DNA of 64,000 bases from AC-56 sp963702195 (GTDB taxonomy: Bacteria > Actinomycetota > Thermoleophilia > Solirubrobacterales > 70-9). The notes under the pieces were generated by a model that was given only the letters and a program-made list of their open reading frames with translations, was not told the origin of the DNA and did no database searches. The position numbers and the translations under genes were made by a program. Below, one piece after another: positions 40,940-48,867 of the stretch; the stretch's first letter is position 1; each line of letters starts with the position of its first letter. The DNA is taken from NCBI GenBank assembly GCA_963702195.1, contig OY969725.1, forward strand, positions 1,922,001-1,986,000, in the 5' to 3' direction.

Positions 40940-40984
40940 CGATGGTGCACTTTCCGCACCATAGGTGCGGTTTTTGCACCATCG
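40940..40984. terminator. two-tier hairpin between convergent genes
   Basis: A 10-bp outer stem (CGATGGTGCA/TGCACCATCG) and a 7-bp inner stem (CCGCACC/GGTGCGG, loop ATA) are separated by a 4x4 internal loop (CTTT/TTTT). It lies between the glycosidase and the convergent membrane protein and is likely to end transcription from both sides. Confidence 0.6.
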
Positions 40985-41004
40985 CCGTGGCGACGGGGCC
41001 CTGA

Positions 41005-42894
41005 TCAGTCGCCGGCGGGGTTCGCGCGGGCGCCGCCGGCCGCGATCAGGCGACAAGGGCCGTGCCCCCTCGGTGCCGGATGGCGCGCCCAGAGCGTGTA
41101 GGGGCCCGCTTGGCGCTCCACTGAGAAGCCCGAGTACGGCGGGCGTTCCTGGCTGCCCGTGACCACGTGCGCGATTCCAGGCCGCGCCTCGGTCGGCGGG
41201 CCAGCGCCGGTGGTCGTCGAAGTCTCGGCCCCCACGCACACCCGCCCACCACGCAGCTCCCACACGACGTAGTCGCGCCCGTGCTCGTCGGTGAGCACGT
41301 GGTCGGGGACGAGCACAAGCGTCGATCCGTGGCGGACGTCGGGTCGCAGCTCCGTCAGGGCCGGCGTATAGGTCGACGGGCCGACCGGGCCGTTCACGAG
41401 CGCAAGGATGGACGACGCCCCCGCGGCCAGGCAGAACAGGGTCGCCAGCATCGTCTTCAGCGGCGCCTGCCAGCGCAGGAACACCCCTGATGGCCCAGTA
41501 CGGGTGGCCCCCACCGCCCCCCGCAACGCGCCCAGCTCGACGATTTGCTCCGGTGAGAGAAGCGAGCGGGCGGTGATCAACATCGCGAGCGGCGCGGCGA
41601 TCATGGTCGCCTTGGCGGCCTGGTACGGAGTGCCCGCGAGGTGGGCGTACGCGTACAGGACCACGGCCACCGCCAGCGCCGAGGGCACCGCCCACTCGGA
41701 CCTGCGAAGCCACCAGACGAGCCCGTAGGCGAGCGCCGCCAACCCGAGCAGCTCGCCGAGGTAGTAGCCCAAGGCCGGCATCGCACCGTCCCCGGGGTCG
41801 AGGCGGAAGTCGCCGGACGGCCAGATGCCGAGCGCCTCCAGGGGCGAGATCGGGTTGAAGAGGTTGCCGAGCCCGGCGCCGGGCGGATTGAAGGTCTCGA
41901 AGCTGGCGAAGTTGACCATCCGCCCTATCTCCGGCGCCGCCACGGCCACCAGAACCCCCACCGCGACAGCTGCGGGCAGGGCGGCCTTTCGCACCATGTC
42001 CCTCGTCGCCGCTCGCGATCGGCGCCGCACCTTGATCGCGACCTCGACGATCGCCCACAGGCCGGCAGCGCCCGCGAGCCATAGGAGCCCCGGAAAGCTG
42101 TAGGAGTAGGCGCTGCCGATCGCGAGCGCCGCCAAGGGCACCGCCGCCAGCGGCCCGCGCCGCGCTCCGGGAGCGAGGGTGGATTGCGACAACTCGTGGA
42201 GCCCGATGGCGAACGCCAGCACCCAGAGCGCCTCCATCGTCTCCTTGAAGGCCCCCTGGATGAGGTAGGAGGCAACGAGATACGGCAGGCCGACGAGCAG
42301 CGCAGCGGCGGTTCGACGCCAGAACGTGAACCGCTCCACGAGGGCCAGCGGTGCAAGCGTCGCGCACGCCGCAACCGCCAGAGCGAGGCCGTCGAACGCG
42401 TGGACCAGGCTCGCGCCGGTCGCCTTCGACGTGGCCACGACCAGCGAGTGCGGGCCGAGCGGATATCCCTGGTGCAGGAGCCGCGAGCCCTCGCCGTGCG
42501 CCAGCCGATCGGCGGCGAGCAGGTGCTGGGACATGTCAGGGTTGAGTCCGGTCCCGAGGATCCCGAAGCGGCGCTCGACGATGAACGGCAGCGACGCGGC
42601 GATCATGGCGCCGACGAGCGGCGCCAGGCCGACCGCCACGGCGGAGCGAAGCCCCGCCACGCGGCCGAACAGAAAGGCCGCGGACGCGACGACGAGAACC
42701 CCGATGGCAATGGAGGCAGCCGTGCCGTCGCCGGGGAGCCGCACGGTCCCCCAGGCCACCGCGGTGATCACGGCGAGCCCTACCGCCGGGGAGAGCCACG
42801 ACCACGCGCGTCGCCCGCACGCTCGAAATACGGCCTGCCCCACGCAGCCCGAGGCGATGAGGATGGCCGCGAAGGAGGCATACGTCCCCAGCAT
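41005..42894 (-). CDS. polytopic membrane protein, GT-C glycosyltransferase-like
   Basis: 629 residues with about 12 membrane segments across residues 1-480 and a 130-residue soluble C-terminal part. The first extracytoplasmic loop (GTGLNPDMSQHLLAADRLAH) contains an Asp-rich patch in the place where GT-C transferases keep their catalytic acid, but no diagnostic motif is clear. A lipid-linked sugar transferase or other envelope protein is the best guess. Start at 42894. Confidence 0.6.
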   Translation of the reverse strand: MLGTYASFAAILIASGCVGQAVFRACGRRAWSWLSPAVGLAVITAVAWGTVRLPGDGTAASIAIGVLVVASAAFLFGRVAGLRSAVAVGLAPLVGAMIAASLPFIVERRFGILGTGLNPDMSQHLLAADRLAHGEGSRLLHQGYPLGPHSLVVATSKATGASLVHAFDGLALAVAACATLAPLALVERFTFWRRTAAALLVGLPYLVASYLIQGAFKETMEALWVLAFAIGLHELSQSTLAPGARRGPLAAVPLAALAIGSAYSYSFPGLLWLAGAAGLWAIVEVAIKVRRRSRAATRDMVRKAALPAAVAVGVLVAVAAPEIGRMVNFASFETFNPPGAGLGNLFNPISPLEALGIWPSGDFRLDPGDGAMPALGYYLGELLGLAALAYGLVWWLRRSEWAVPSALAVAVVLYAYAHLAGTPYQAAKATMIAAPLAMLITARSLLSPEQIVELGALRGAVGATRTGPSGVFLRWQAPLKTMLATLFCLAAGASSILALVNGPVGPSTYTPALTELRPDVRHGSTLVLVPDHVLTDEHGRDYVVWELRGGRVCVGAETSTTTGAGPPTEARPGIAHVVTGSQERPPYSGFSVERQAGPYTLWARHPAPRGHGPCRLIAAGGARANPAGD

Positions 42895-43033
42895 TGGCCG
42901 GCGAGCATAGAAGCCGGCCCAGCCAGGGTTGCGGTCGGGTGCATCCCGTGCACCTCACCGTGACGCCGTTTGGCAGCCCGATCCGCGGGTATTTCGCTGA
43001 GCGGGAACCCTGGCAGCACCGAACGGGGGCGGC

Positions 43034-43039
43034 CATAAT
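43034..43039 (+). promoter_or_regulatory. -10 box of the anti-sigma-like gene
   Basis: CATAAT with an 18-base gap from CTGGCA. It overlaps an in-frame ATG at 43038, which argues for the second ATG at 43050 as the real start. Confidence 0.45.
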
Positions 43040-43049
43040 GTCCCTTCTC

Positions 43050-43910
43050 ATGAGCTCCGGCGCCGACCTGCCGACCACCACGAGCACCAAGCCGGAGTTC
43101 CGGCTCATCCTCCCGAGCCAGCCGGAGAACGTGGCGGTCATCCGCCAGGCCCTGGCGGGCGCGATCGAGGTGCTGGGGCTCAGCGAGTCCCGCCTACTCG
43201 ACATCAACACCGCCGTCAGCGAGGCGTGCAACAACGTGGTCGTGCACGCATACGAGGGCGAGGCCGGGCCGCTCGAGGTCTACCTCTGCGTGGAGGATTC
43301 CGAGGTCGAGGTCGTGGTCCGCGACAACGGCGTCGGGATCCGGCCGCGAGCGCCGGAGCCGGGCCTCGAGGTCCAGGGCTTGGGGTTGTCGCTCATCCAG
43401 ACCTTGAGCGACCGGGTCGAGTTCCACGGCGGCGTCGACCAGGGCACCGAGGTCAGGATGGCCTTCTCGCTGAACGGAGACGCTGAGTCGTGGATCCGCG
43501 AGGGTCCCCCAGGCGAGCAGGAGGTTCGCCGACCCCAGGGGGAGCTCGTGATCTCGGTCTCGGTCGGCCCGTTGGCCGCGCCCGTTCTGGGACGTGTGAT
43601 CGCGATGCTGGCAGCCCGGGCCGACTTCTCGCTGGAGGGCATCTCCGAGGCGCAGCTCGTCACCGACTCGCTCGCGGCCAACGTGCCGCGGGTGGTCGTG
43701 GGCGGCAACATCCAGCTGGGGATCGACTCACCCCCAGAGCAACTGCTGGTGCGCGTCGGCCCGCTTCAGGAGGGCGGCGCCGGCAAGATCATGGATGCAT
43801 CGGCGCTCGGCGACCTGCCCCCGGTGCTGGAGCGCCTCACCAAGGAGCAGCAAATCGAAGGCTCGCCGGACGGCGAGATCCTCAGCCTGACGATCGTCAA
43901 CCCCCACTAG
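43050..43910 (+). CDS. RsbW-type anti-sigma regulatory factor with extra C-terminal domain
   Basis: 286 residues. Residues about 15-145 are a GHKL ATPase/anti-sigma kinase fold: the N box in DINTAVSEACNNVVVHAY, then VVRDNGVGIRP and GLGLSLIQTLSDRVEF. The remaining 130 residues form a second domain with no named family, possibly another degenerate ATPase module. Partners are likely the two STAS proteins encoded next to it. ATG 43038 is an alternative start. Confidence 0.82.
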   Translation: MSSGADLPTTTSTKPEFRLILPSQPENVAVIRQALAGAIEVLGLSESRLLDINTAVSEACNNVVVHAYEGEAGPLEVYLCVEDSEVEVVVRDNGVGIRPRAPEPGLEVQGLGLSLIQTLSDRVEFHGGVDQGTEVRMAFSLNGDAESWIREGPPGEQEVRRPQGELVISVSVGPLAAPVLGRVIAMLAARADFSLEGISEAQLVTDSLAANVPRVVVGGNIQLGIDSPPEQLLVRVGPLQEGGAGKIMDASALGDLPPVLERLTKEQQIEGSPDGEILSLTIVNPH

Positions 43911-43925
43911 GGGGCTGACACCGGA

Positions 43926-44255
43926 TCAGACGGACTCTGGGTCGTCGACGATCTGGAGCCGCTGGTCGAGCTGGGTCACGCTGAATACCCGCTCGACGGC
44001 CGGGGTGCCGCGGATGATCACGAACCGGCGGCCCGCCGTCCGCGCCCGCTCGTCCGCTGCGATCACGGCTCGCAGGCCGGTCGAGTCGATGAAGGCGACC
44101 TTCCGGAGGTCCAGGACGAGCACGCCGGGAGTGTCCGACTCAACCCTCTCGAGGCCCTCCTCGAGTTGCGGCGCGGTCGCGATATCGAGCTCGCCGACGA
44201 GCGTTACCCGAGTCTGGCCCTCGGCCTCCTCCGTGATGATCTCAAAGGGCGACAT
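43926..44255 (-). CDS. STAS-domain anti-sigma factor antagonist
   Basis: 109 residues. The STAS core is clear: VTLVGELDIATAPQLEEGL, then VLDLRKVAFIDSTGLRAVI with the phosphorylatable Ser in DSTG. Such proteins release sigma factors by binding the RsbW-like kinase when unphosphorylated. It converges on the anti-sigma gene with a 15-bp gap and follows a second STAS gene. Confidence 0.88.
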   Translation of the reverse strand: MSPFEIITEEAEGQTRVTLVGELDIATAPQLEEGLERVESDTPGVLVLDLRKVAFIDSTGLRAVIAADERARTAGRRFVIIRGTPAVERVFSVTQLDQRLQIVDDPESV

Positions 44256-44301
44256 GCGAACGACGCGGGACGATACACCGGGACCGTCATGCACAGACGC
44301 G

Positions 44302-44679
44302 TCAGGCTCCGGCGAGGACCGCCTCGATCGCGGAGTCGAGCGTTTCGTAGACGGGAATGGTCCTGTCGATCGCCGTCAGCTCGAGGAGCTTCCTGACCTC
44401 GCCGCCGATGCACACGAGCGCCACGTTCGACTCTCCGTTCTGCGCGGGCTTGGCGCCGTGCAGGAGCGTCGCCAGCCCGGTCGAGTCGACGAACTCGCAG
44501 CCAGTCAGGTCGATCACCAGCGGGCGATTCTCGTCACGCGCCGCGTCGCTCAGGAGCTCGCGCACCTTGGGACTGGTCGCGATATCGAGCTCGCCCACGA
44601 TCGTGATCACCCACGCACCGCGAACGACCTCCTCGTTGGCCTCGAAGGGCTTCTGTTTCATTTTCTCTTCAACGGACAT
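44302..44679 (-). CDS. STAS-domain anti-sigma factor antagonist (second copy)
   Basis: 125 residues with ITIVGELDIATSPKVRELL and LTGCEFVDSTGLATLLHG, a complete STAS domain with the Ser in DSTG. CAAGGAAG precedes the ATG. Together with the neighbouring STAS protein and the RsbW-like protein it makes a partner-switching module; the sigma factor it controls is not in the window. Confidence 0.88.
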   Translation of the reverse strand: MSVEEKMKQKPFEANEEVVRGAWVITIVGELDIATSPKVRELLSDAARDENRPLVIDLTGCEFVDSTGLATLLHGAKPAQNGESNVALVCIGGEVRKLLELTAIDRTIPVYETLDSAIEAVLAGA

Positions 44680-44816
44680 CTTCCTTGACCCAACATCCGA
44701 GGTCCGGCGCCGGGTGGGGCCTCAGCCACGGCCGGACAGGCCTGGTGATACCCGCGGTGATCCTAACCGCAAACGCGAGCTGAATTCGCGCCGCCGGAGA
44801 AAACCGCATCGAAGGA

Positions 44817-44958
44817 GTGGGCGCTACTGGGCTCCAGCGAGGCGCGGCCGAGCGGTGTGAGAGCCCGCGTGCCGCAGCACGGAGAGAGTGGGCGCTACTG
44901 GGCTCCAGCGAGGCGCGGCCGAGCGGTGTGAGAGCCCGCGTGCCGCAGCACGGAGAGA
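44817..44958. repeat. two 71-bp tandem repeats starting with the tRNA-Val 3' end
   Basis: Units at 44817-44887 and 44888-44958 are identical as far as read, and the attL copy at 44959 begins a third. Each starts with 18 bases of the tRNA-Val 3' end (GTGGGCGCTACTGGGCTC) and continues with 53 bases of downstream DNA. The 137 bases before them (44680-44816) hold nothing that I recognise. Confidence 0.85.
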
Positions 44959-45002
44959 GTGGGCGCTACTGGGCTCGAACCAGTGACCTCCAGCTTGTCG
45001 AG
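44959..45002. repeat. attL of element 1 (tRNA-Val 3' fragment)
   Basis: 44 bases identical to 51918-51961, covering the tRNA from discriminator through the anticodon. The sequence diverges immediately after on the right. Confidence 0.9.
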
Positions 45003-45110
45003 AACGCCTCGTAGGCGCAAGCGAAAGCGCAAACGCCGCTCGAACAAGCCATAAACGGCCTGTATGAGGCGGGCGTGGATACCGGCTGATTTCCGGCGAT
45101 TTCGGTCGAT

Positions 45111-45140
45111 TTGGGCACTGGAATCCGTTTCAGTGCCCAA
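45111..45140. repeat. inverted repeat near attL, candidate integrase arm site
   Basis: TTGGGCACTG and CAGTGCCCAA, perfect 10-bp arms 10 bases apart. GGGCACT also occurs twice in tandem near attR (51817-51836). Just left are three GATTT repeats. This fills most of the 215 gene-free bases before the antitoxin. Confidence 0.45.
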
Positions 45141-45217
45141 TCAGAGTCCGGGACGAGCGGCGCGAGCAATCTGCCGATCCGCTCCCATCGTCAGCTGCGT
45201 GTACCGTGACATGCGAG

Positions 45218-45439
45218 ATGGCTACCGGCAAGACGAGGGACCCGGACCTCGCCGCACGTGTGGAGGAGCTCGAGCGCCAGTTCGAGGCGCTACGACGAGC
45301 GCTCGCAGCGCTCAGCAAGGAGGTCGCCAACCGAGAGGTTGATGAGTTGATCGACGAACTTGCGGACCGCCCTATGTCGGAGACCGAAATGGAGGCCGCC
45401 TTCGACGGGCTCGACGCTGCGCTTGACTCCCCCGGGTGA
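45218..45439 (+). CDS. antitoxin of a RelE-like toxin-antitoxin pair
   Basis: 73 residues, helical and acidic, with a leucine-heptad-like segment (AARVEELERQFEALRRAL) and ELIDELADRPMSE. No DNA-binding motif is evident, but size, acidity and position fit an antitoxin. The toxin GTG overlaps its stop (GTGA). ATG 45218 was chosen over a GTG four codons upstream. Confidence 0.65.
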   Translation: MATGKTRDPDLAARVEELERQFEALRRALAALSKEVANREVDELIDELADRPMSETEMEAAFDGLDAALDSPG

Positions 45440-45735
45440 GCCCAAGCTACGAAGCGCGCCGTCGCTTCCTACGCGAGTACGCAAAGTTGAGCCGTGAGCA
45501 GCGGTCAGCCTTTCGGACCGCGCGTCGCAAGCTCGTCGCCGCCCTCCGCGAGGGTCCTCCGGCCTTCCCGGGCGAGCTTCGGGTGAAGCGGGTCCAGGGG
45601 AAGCCCGGCATCTGGGAGCTGACCTTCGCTCCGGACGGACGGGCGACGTTCGCCTACGGCCCGGAAGTGCGGGAGGGCGAGGCGCACATCGTCTGGCGGC
45701 GGATCGGAACCCACGACGTGCTGGGCGATCCGTAA
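45436..45735 (+). CDS. RelE/ParE-family toxin
   Basis: 99 residues: basic helical N terminus (RRFLREYAKLSREQRSAF), then LRVKRVQGKPGIWELTFAPD and GEAHIVWRRIGTHDVL, the beta-sheet and C-terminal strand of a RelE-like mRNA interferase or ParE-like gyrase inhibitor. Coupled to the antitoxin by GTGA. It would stabilise the element. Confidence 0.78.
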   Translation: MSPSYEARRRFLREYAKLSREQRSAFRTARRKLVAALREGPPAFPGELRVKRVQGKPGIWELTFAPDGRATFAYGPEVREGEAHIVWRRIGTHDVLGDP

Positions 45736-45744
45736 GCGACGCGT

Positions 45745-46119
45745 CTACTCCCGCTGGCGTCGGCCCTGGCCGATCGCGTAGGCCTTCCGGGCCTGCGCTG
45801 GCTCGATCCGCAGCGTGCTCGCCACATCCTCCCACGACCCGCCGTGCTCGACTGCCGAGCGCGCGAGCCGTCCCGCGATCTGATCGAGCTCCTCGATCGA
45901 GGCCCTGACCTCCGCAAGCGCCGCGATCGCCTGCTCGTCCGCCGGCGCTTCGGGCTCGACCCCCGCTACCACACGTCCCGAGCGGCGCTTGAGCTCCGCC
46001 TTGACCAGCTTGCCGAGATAGGCCGAGACCGAGATCCCCCGCCCCAGCGCCGCCTGGCGAAAGGCGACCCAGGACTCGTCGTCAACCGCGACCCGGGAGA
46101 CTTGCGCTTACGTGGGCAT
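45745..46119 (-). pseudogene. ribbon-helix-helix/HTH protein interrupted at codon 4
   Basis: Reading back from the stop at 45745, the frame stays protein-like up to ATG 46119 except for a TAA at codon 4 (46108-46110). The text reads MPT, stop, AQVSRVAVDDESWVAFRQ and later SAYLGKLVKAELKRR, a ribbon-helix-helix-like start, and ends in a SWEDVASTLRIEPAQARKAY helix-turn-helix. The first start after the stop is GTG at 45972, which would leave a 75-residue protein lacking the first domain. Nonsense mutation, recoding or a base error are all possible. Confidence 0.6.
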
Positions 46120-46137
46120 TGCGTTAACAATGCTACA

Positions 46138-46155
46138 TATCAACGGAGGTTGATA
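46138..46155. promoter_or_regulatory. operator-like palindrome
   Basis: TATCAAC-GGAG-GTTGATA, perfect 7-bp arms, between the start of the broken DNA-binding gene and an ATG at 46156. The GGAGG inside could also act as a Shine-Dalgarno sequence for that ATG. Confidence 0.45.
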
Positions 46156-46515
46156 ATGTGCCCGGAGTGGTTGCGGCTGGGGGCTAGGTGCCTGTCGAGT
46201 GCTGACTCAATCGCTCGTGTGGTCGTTGCTCTTGCAGCGATTTCGTGGGTGCCTTGCGAGATGAGCTGCTTGATGGCTGAGGTGACTCTGGCCGGAGTGA
46301 TCTCGGCTGGGGGAAGGGCTGCCTCTCGAGCCTTGCTGCACTTTGGGTGCAATTGCGTGAGACGACTGGGAGGGACGAGGAGGACGATGGCCTGGCTAGA
46401 GCCGGTTCTGGCTGACTTTCTGATGGCGACGGCGGCGGCGGACTGCTCGCGGAACCGAGAGACGACGTGTGGGCGACTCGATAGGCAATCGGCTCGTCCG
46501 AGTGAAATCTCTTGA
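46156..46515 (+). CDS. hypothetical ORF, doubtful
   Basis: 119 codons after a good GGAGG. The product is Cys- and Ala-rich with no domain I recognise, and the complementary strand is also open for most of this stretch. Base composition is lower in GC than the backbone. Either strand could be coding, or neither. Confidence 0.25.
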   Translation: MCPEWLRLGARCLSSADSIARVVVALAAISWVPCEMSCLMAEVTLAGVISAGGRAASRALLHFGCNCVRRLGGTRRTMAWLEPVLADFLMATAAADCSRNRETTCGRLDRQSARPSEIS

Positions 46516-47209
46516 CTCAGGTCCGGTCAGGTGCGGGTCCCGTCACGAGCCAGGCATCGCTTGCTCGCGCCGGTCGAGGCTCCTCGCGCATCGCCGGCCT
46601 ACATCCGACCAAAGAAAGGACGTGACCCGGGGCCCGCATTCGTCGGCGCGCAAGTCCCTCATCGATAGCGGCGCCGACGAGGACCACGACGACTATGAGG
46701 CAAGTCCAAGGCGAGATCGGCATCGAGCGACGGGGCGGGGAGCGTCCCGGCGTCGAGTCTGCTGACCACCCGCCTCGGGACCGCCTCGCACTCCCCCGGC
46801 GTCTCCGGGTCGGAGTCGCCCGCATCCTCGGCGAGCAGTTGATCCAAGAGTCCTCGTGCCCGAGCAGGTGATCTGGGATCGCGCGGTCCCTAGATCACCT
46901 GCTCAACCAAGCGGCCCGAACGCCATGAAGATGCGGCTTAGGCCCCAGGACGTTGTTGCGCCGCTCCGGGTCGACCAGAATTGCCCATCAGCCTCCGGGG
47001 ATGCTCAGAGAAACGCCGACGGTTCGATTCTCCTCCTCCGCACGCGGTGGCCGCCGATGCGTCACGAGCCCAAGGCCACGGCGAACGCCGCGCACGTGTG
47101 ACGAGTCCGGGGCGGGTTCTCGCTTCCTACAGGCGTGAAACGCTGGCCAATACACGTTGGTGGCTTGGCAGCGCTTCATGGGCTCATCCCCTCTGACGAG
47201 CCTGGACAC
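46516..47209. other. 694-bp stretch without a supportable gene
   Basis: Several short frames exist on both strands but none has a recognisable product or a convincing start. The stretch holds the large inverted repeat at 46862-46904. It may be decayed cargo. Confidence 0.5.
46862..46904. repeat. 13-bp perfect inverted repeat
   Basis: GAGCAGGTGATCT and AGATCACCTGCTC are 17 bases apart, and GGGA/TCCC extends the pairing inside with one unpaired base. No U tract follows, so a simple terminator is not clear. It may be a recombination or replication site. Confidence 0.6.
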
Positions 47210-47671
47210 TCATTTGGCCGGCGTAGTCGCGGTCGGCTCTGGCGCGTTCTGGCACCACTTGTCCGCCGCCTGTTGGGCGTCCTGCTTGGCCTGCGCGGAG
47301 GTGGGGTCGGCCTCCGGAATTACCCTGGTCGTGCCGTCGGGGCAGCCAACGACTACGCCATTGTTCATGATGTCAGGATGCGAGTCGCCGTTTTGCTCGG
47401 TGACGGTGATTTGTGCCTGACCCACGGGCTGCGTTTCGCCATTGGGCGCCGTGACCAGCAGCTCCTTTTGATCAGAGAGCTGTGTAGCGGCCACGGCAAC
47501 GCCAGCCCCGAGTGCGATCACTAGAAGGGCGACGGCCGCGACGCGAAGGGGCGAACGGGTGGATACCCGGCGCCGCTTTGAATGCGAGATCCGCGTGAAC
47601 TCCTCTCCAAGTCGGTCGCGGAACTCGTCCAGCGCCGGCAGGGGATGCCGCTGTTCAAACCGATCCGTCAT
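47210..47671 (-). CDS. membrane-anchored anti-sigma factor
   Basis: 153 residues: a 42-residue cytoplasmic part (LDEFRDRLGEEFTRIS), one membrane helix (about 45-64) and an 85-residue outer domain with two Cys. It overlaps the ECF sigma gene by 17 bp, the usual order for a sigma factor and its membrane-bound inhibitor. No zinc-binding HxxxCxxC motif is present. Confidence 0.65.
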   Translation of the reverse strand: MTDRFEQRHPLPALDEFRDRLGEEFTRISHSKRRRVSTRSPLRVAAVALLVIALGAGVAVAATQLSDQKELLVTAPNGETQPVGQAQITVTEQNGDSHPDIMNNGVVVGCPDGTTRVIPEADPTSAQAKQDAQQAADKWCQNAPEPTATTPAK

Positions 47672-48248
47672 TTCTTACCTCCTTGGCAGTAACGCCGCCC
47701 ACCAGCACGCCGGACAGCGACCTAAGACCCCGCGAAACACGCGCACGGGCCGCTTGCTCTGAAATATGCAGCCGACGCCCAACATCGGCGTACGGCAGGT
47801 CCTCGACCACCCGAAGCCACAGCGCCTCGCGTTGCGACTGCGGAATACGCTGGAGCTCGTTTCGCAGAGCGCTGCGAAGGTCCGCAAGGTCCGCGAACTC
47901 TTCAACCTCGGCCCGAGTTTCGGCCTCTATTCCCGGCATCCGCATCCCGAGTCGCTTCATCGCACGGCGCGCGACTTCCCCACGGCGGAAGTACCGCGTG
48001 AGCTGCCGGCTAGCAATGCGATAGATCCACCCCTCTGCCTCCGCGGGGGTCGAACCGCGAAAACGATCACGGGACGTGTACGCCTGGGCGAAGGTCTCCG
48101 CGGTCAGCTCGAGCGCTAGGTCCGGATCGCACACACTCCGTGCCAAATAGGCGACGATCCGGTCGAAGTGCTGCTTGTAGAACTCGCCGAAGAGCTCTGG
48201 CTGGTCGGCGGACTTCCGCAGCATCTCTGCGGGATTTCGATCGATCAT
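47655..48248 (-). CDS. ECF-type RNA polymerase sigma factor
   Basis: 197 residues. Region 2 is FYKQHFDRIVAYLARSV and ELTAETFAQAY; region 4 is RIPQSQREALWLRVVEDLPY with the helix-turn-helix RRLHISEQAARARVSRGLR. ECF factors turn on small regulons in response to envelope signals; here the secreted protein and lipoprotein genes just upstream may be targets. I chose ATG 48248. It is cargo of element 1. Confidence 0.88.
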   Translation of the reverse strand: MIDRNPAEMLRKSADQPELFGEFYKQHFDRIVAYLARSVCDPDLALELTAETFAQAYTSRDRFRGSTPAEAEGWIYRIASRQLTRYFRRGEVARRAMKRLGMRMPGIEAETRAEVEEFADLADLRSALRNELQRIPQSQREALWLRVVEDLPYADVGRRLHISEQAARARVSRGLRSLSGVLVGGVTAKEVRNDGSV

Positions 48249-48315
48249 CACAGCCTTTAAGTGCCGCGAGAGCTCCAAGACGTGACGAGGTGCTCGCGAT
48301 GGAGCGCGACCAACG

Positions 48316-48720
48316 TCAATTCGGGCACCGATCGTTAGTGAGATCCGAGACGTGGAAGGCGTCGAACCAGCCCGGATCGGGACGGTTGTCCTGCGGATCC
48401 AAGCAGTTCCTCACGTCGATCGAGTTGCCACCGTTTGTGTATCGCCCCAGCTTGAGCTTCCGCGCGTTGTAGCGATTCTTCGCGGAGTTGTAGTGGGAGC
48501 CAAGGGGCCACCAACCCGTGCCTCCATAAGTGCTGCCGTCGAGTGTGACTTTGACCCCGTCGTACCAAGGCTGCCCCCAAAGACAGGCATACAAATCTTG
48601 GCACCCAGGACCGGACGCCGCCGCGGTGGCGGGACCGACCGTCGCAACGATCGCGAAGCTTGTGAGTCCGCCCACTGCCAGCGTGTATATGGACCGAAGG
48701 CGCCGTCGTCGTACAGACAT
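48316..48720 (-). CDS. secreted peptidase-inhibitor I36-like protein
   Basis: 134 residues. An RRRR n-region and hydrophobic signal end near residue 35 (ATVGPATAAA). The mature part (CQDLYACLWGQPWYDG, and later YNSAKNRYNARKLKLG) has the Cys pairs and Asn/Ser pattern of the I36 inhibitor/gamma-crystallin-like fold. GGGGGAG lies ahead of the ATG. A good promoter is 70-100 bp upstream. Confidence 0.72.
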   Translation of the reverse strand: MSVRRRRLRSIYTLAVGGLTSFAIVATVGPATAAASGPGCQDLYACLWGQPWYDGVKVTLDGSTYGGTGWWPLGSHYNSAKNRYNARKLKLGRYTNGGNSIDVRNCLDPQDNRPDPGWFDAFHVSDLTNDRCPN

Positions 48721-48791
48721 CCTGTCTCCCCCCTCTGGGTTGCAGTCCCTGTCTCCCCCTCTGGGTTCAGTCGGGACTTGTGACTGATGCC

Positions 48792-48821
48792 ACATTATTT
48801 GTACGGAACGCAGCCCGTCAA
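48792..48821 (-). promoter_or_regulatory. promoter of the I36-like gene
   Basis: Minus strand TTGACG (48816-48821) and TAATGT (48792-48797), 18 bases apart, near-consensus housekeeping promoter. Confidence 0.55.
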
Positions 48822-48833
48822 GCCCCCCCCAAC

Positions 48834-48867
48834 ACGGACGTTCCGCTATTACGGACGTTCCGCTATT
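48834..48867. repeat. 17-bp tandem duplication at the lipoprotein stop
   Basis: ACGGACGTTCCGCTATT occurs twice in a row; the second copy holds the last codons of the lipoprotein gene. A second local duplication of CCTGTCTCCCCCTCTGGGTT-type sequence lies at about 48720-48765. Confidence 0.7.

Noticed and set aside
46140..46530. Open minus-strand frame of about 125 codons opposite the hypothetical ORF
   Set aside because: It lacks ATG/GTG near its beginning apart from a late TTG, shows no domain, and overlaps another equally weak frame; kept only as an ambiguity.
46990..47045. GGTTCGATTC-like sequence suggesting a tRNA or tmRNA 3' end
   Set aside because: The flanking bases do not form a T stem or an acceptor stem.
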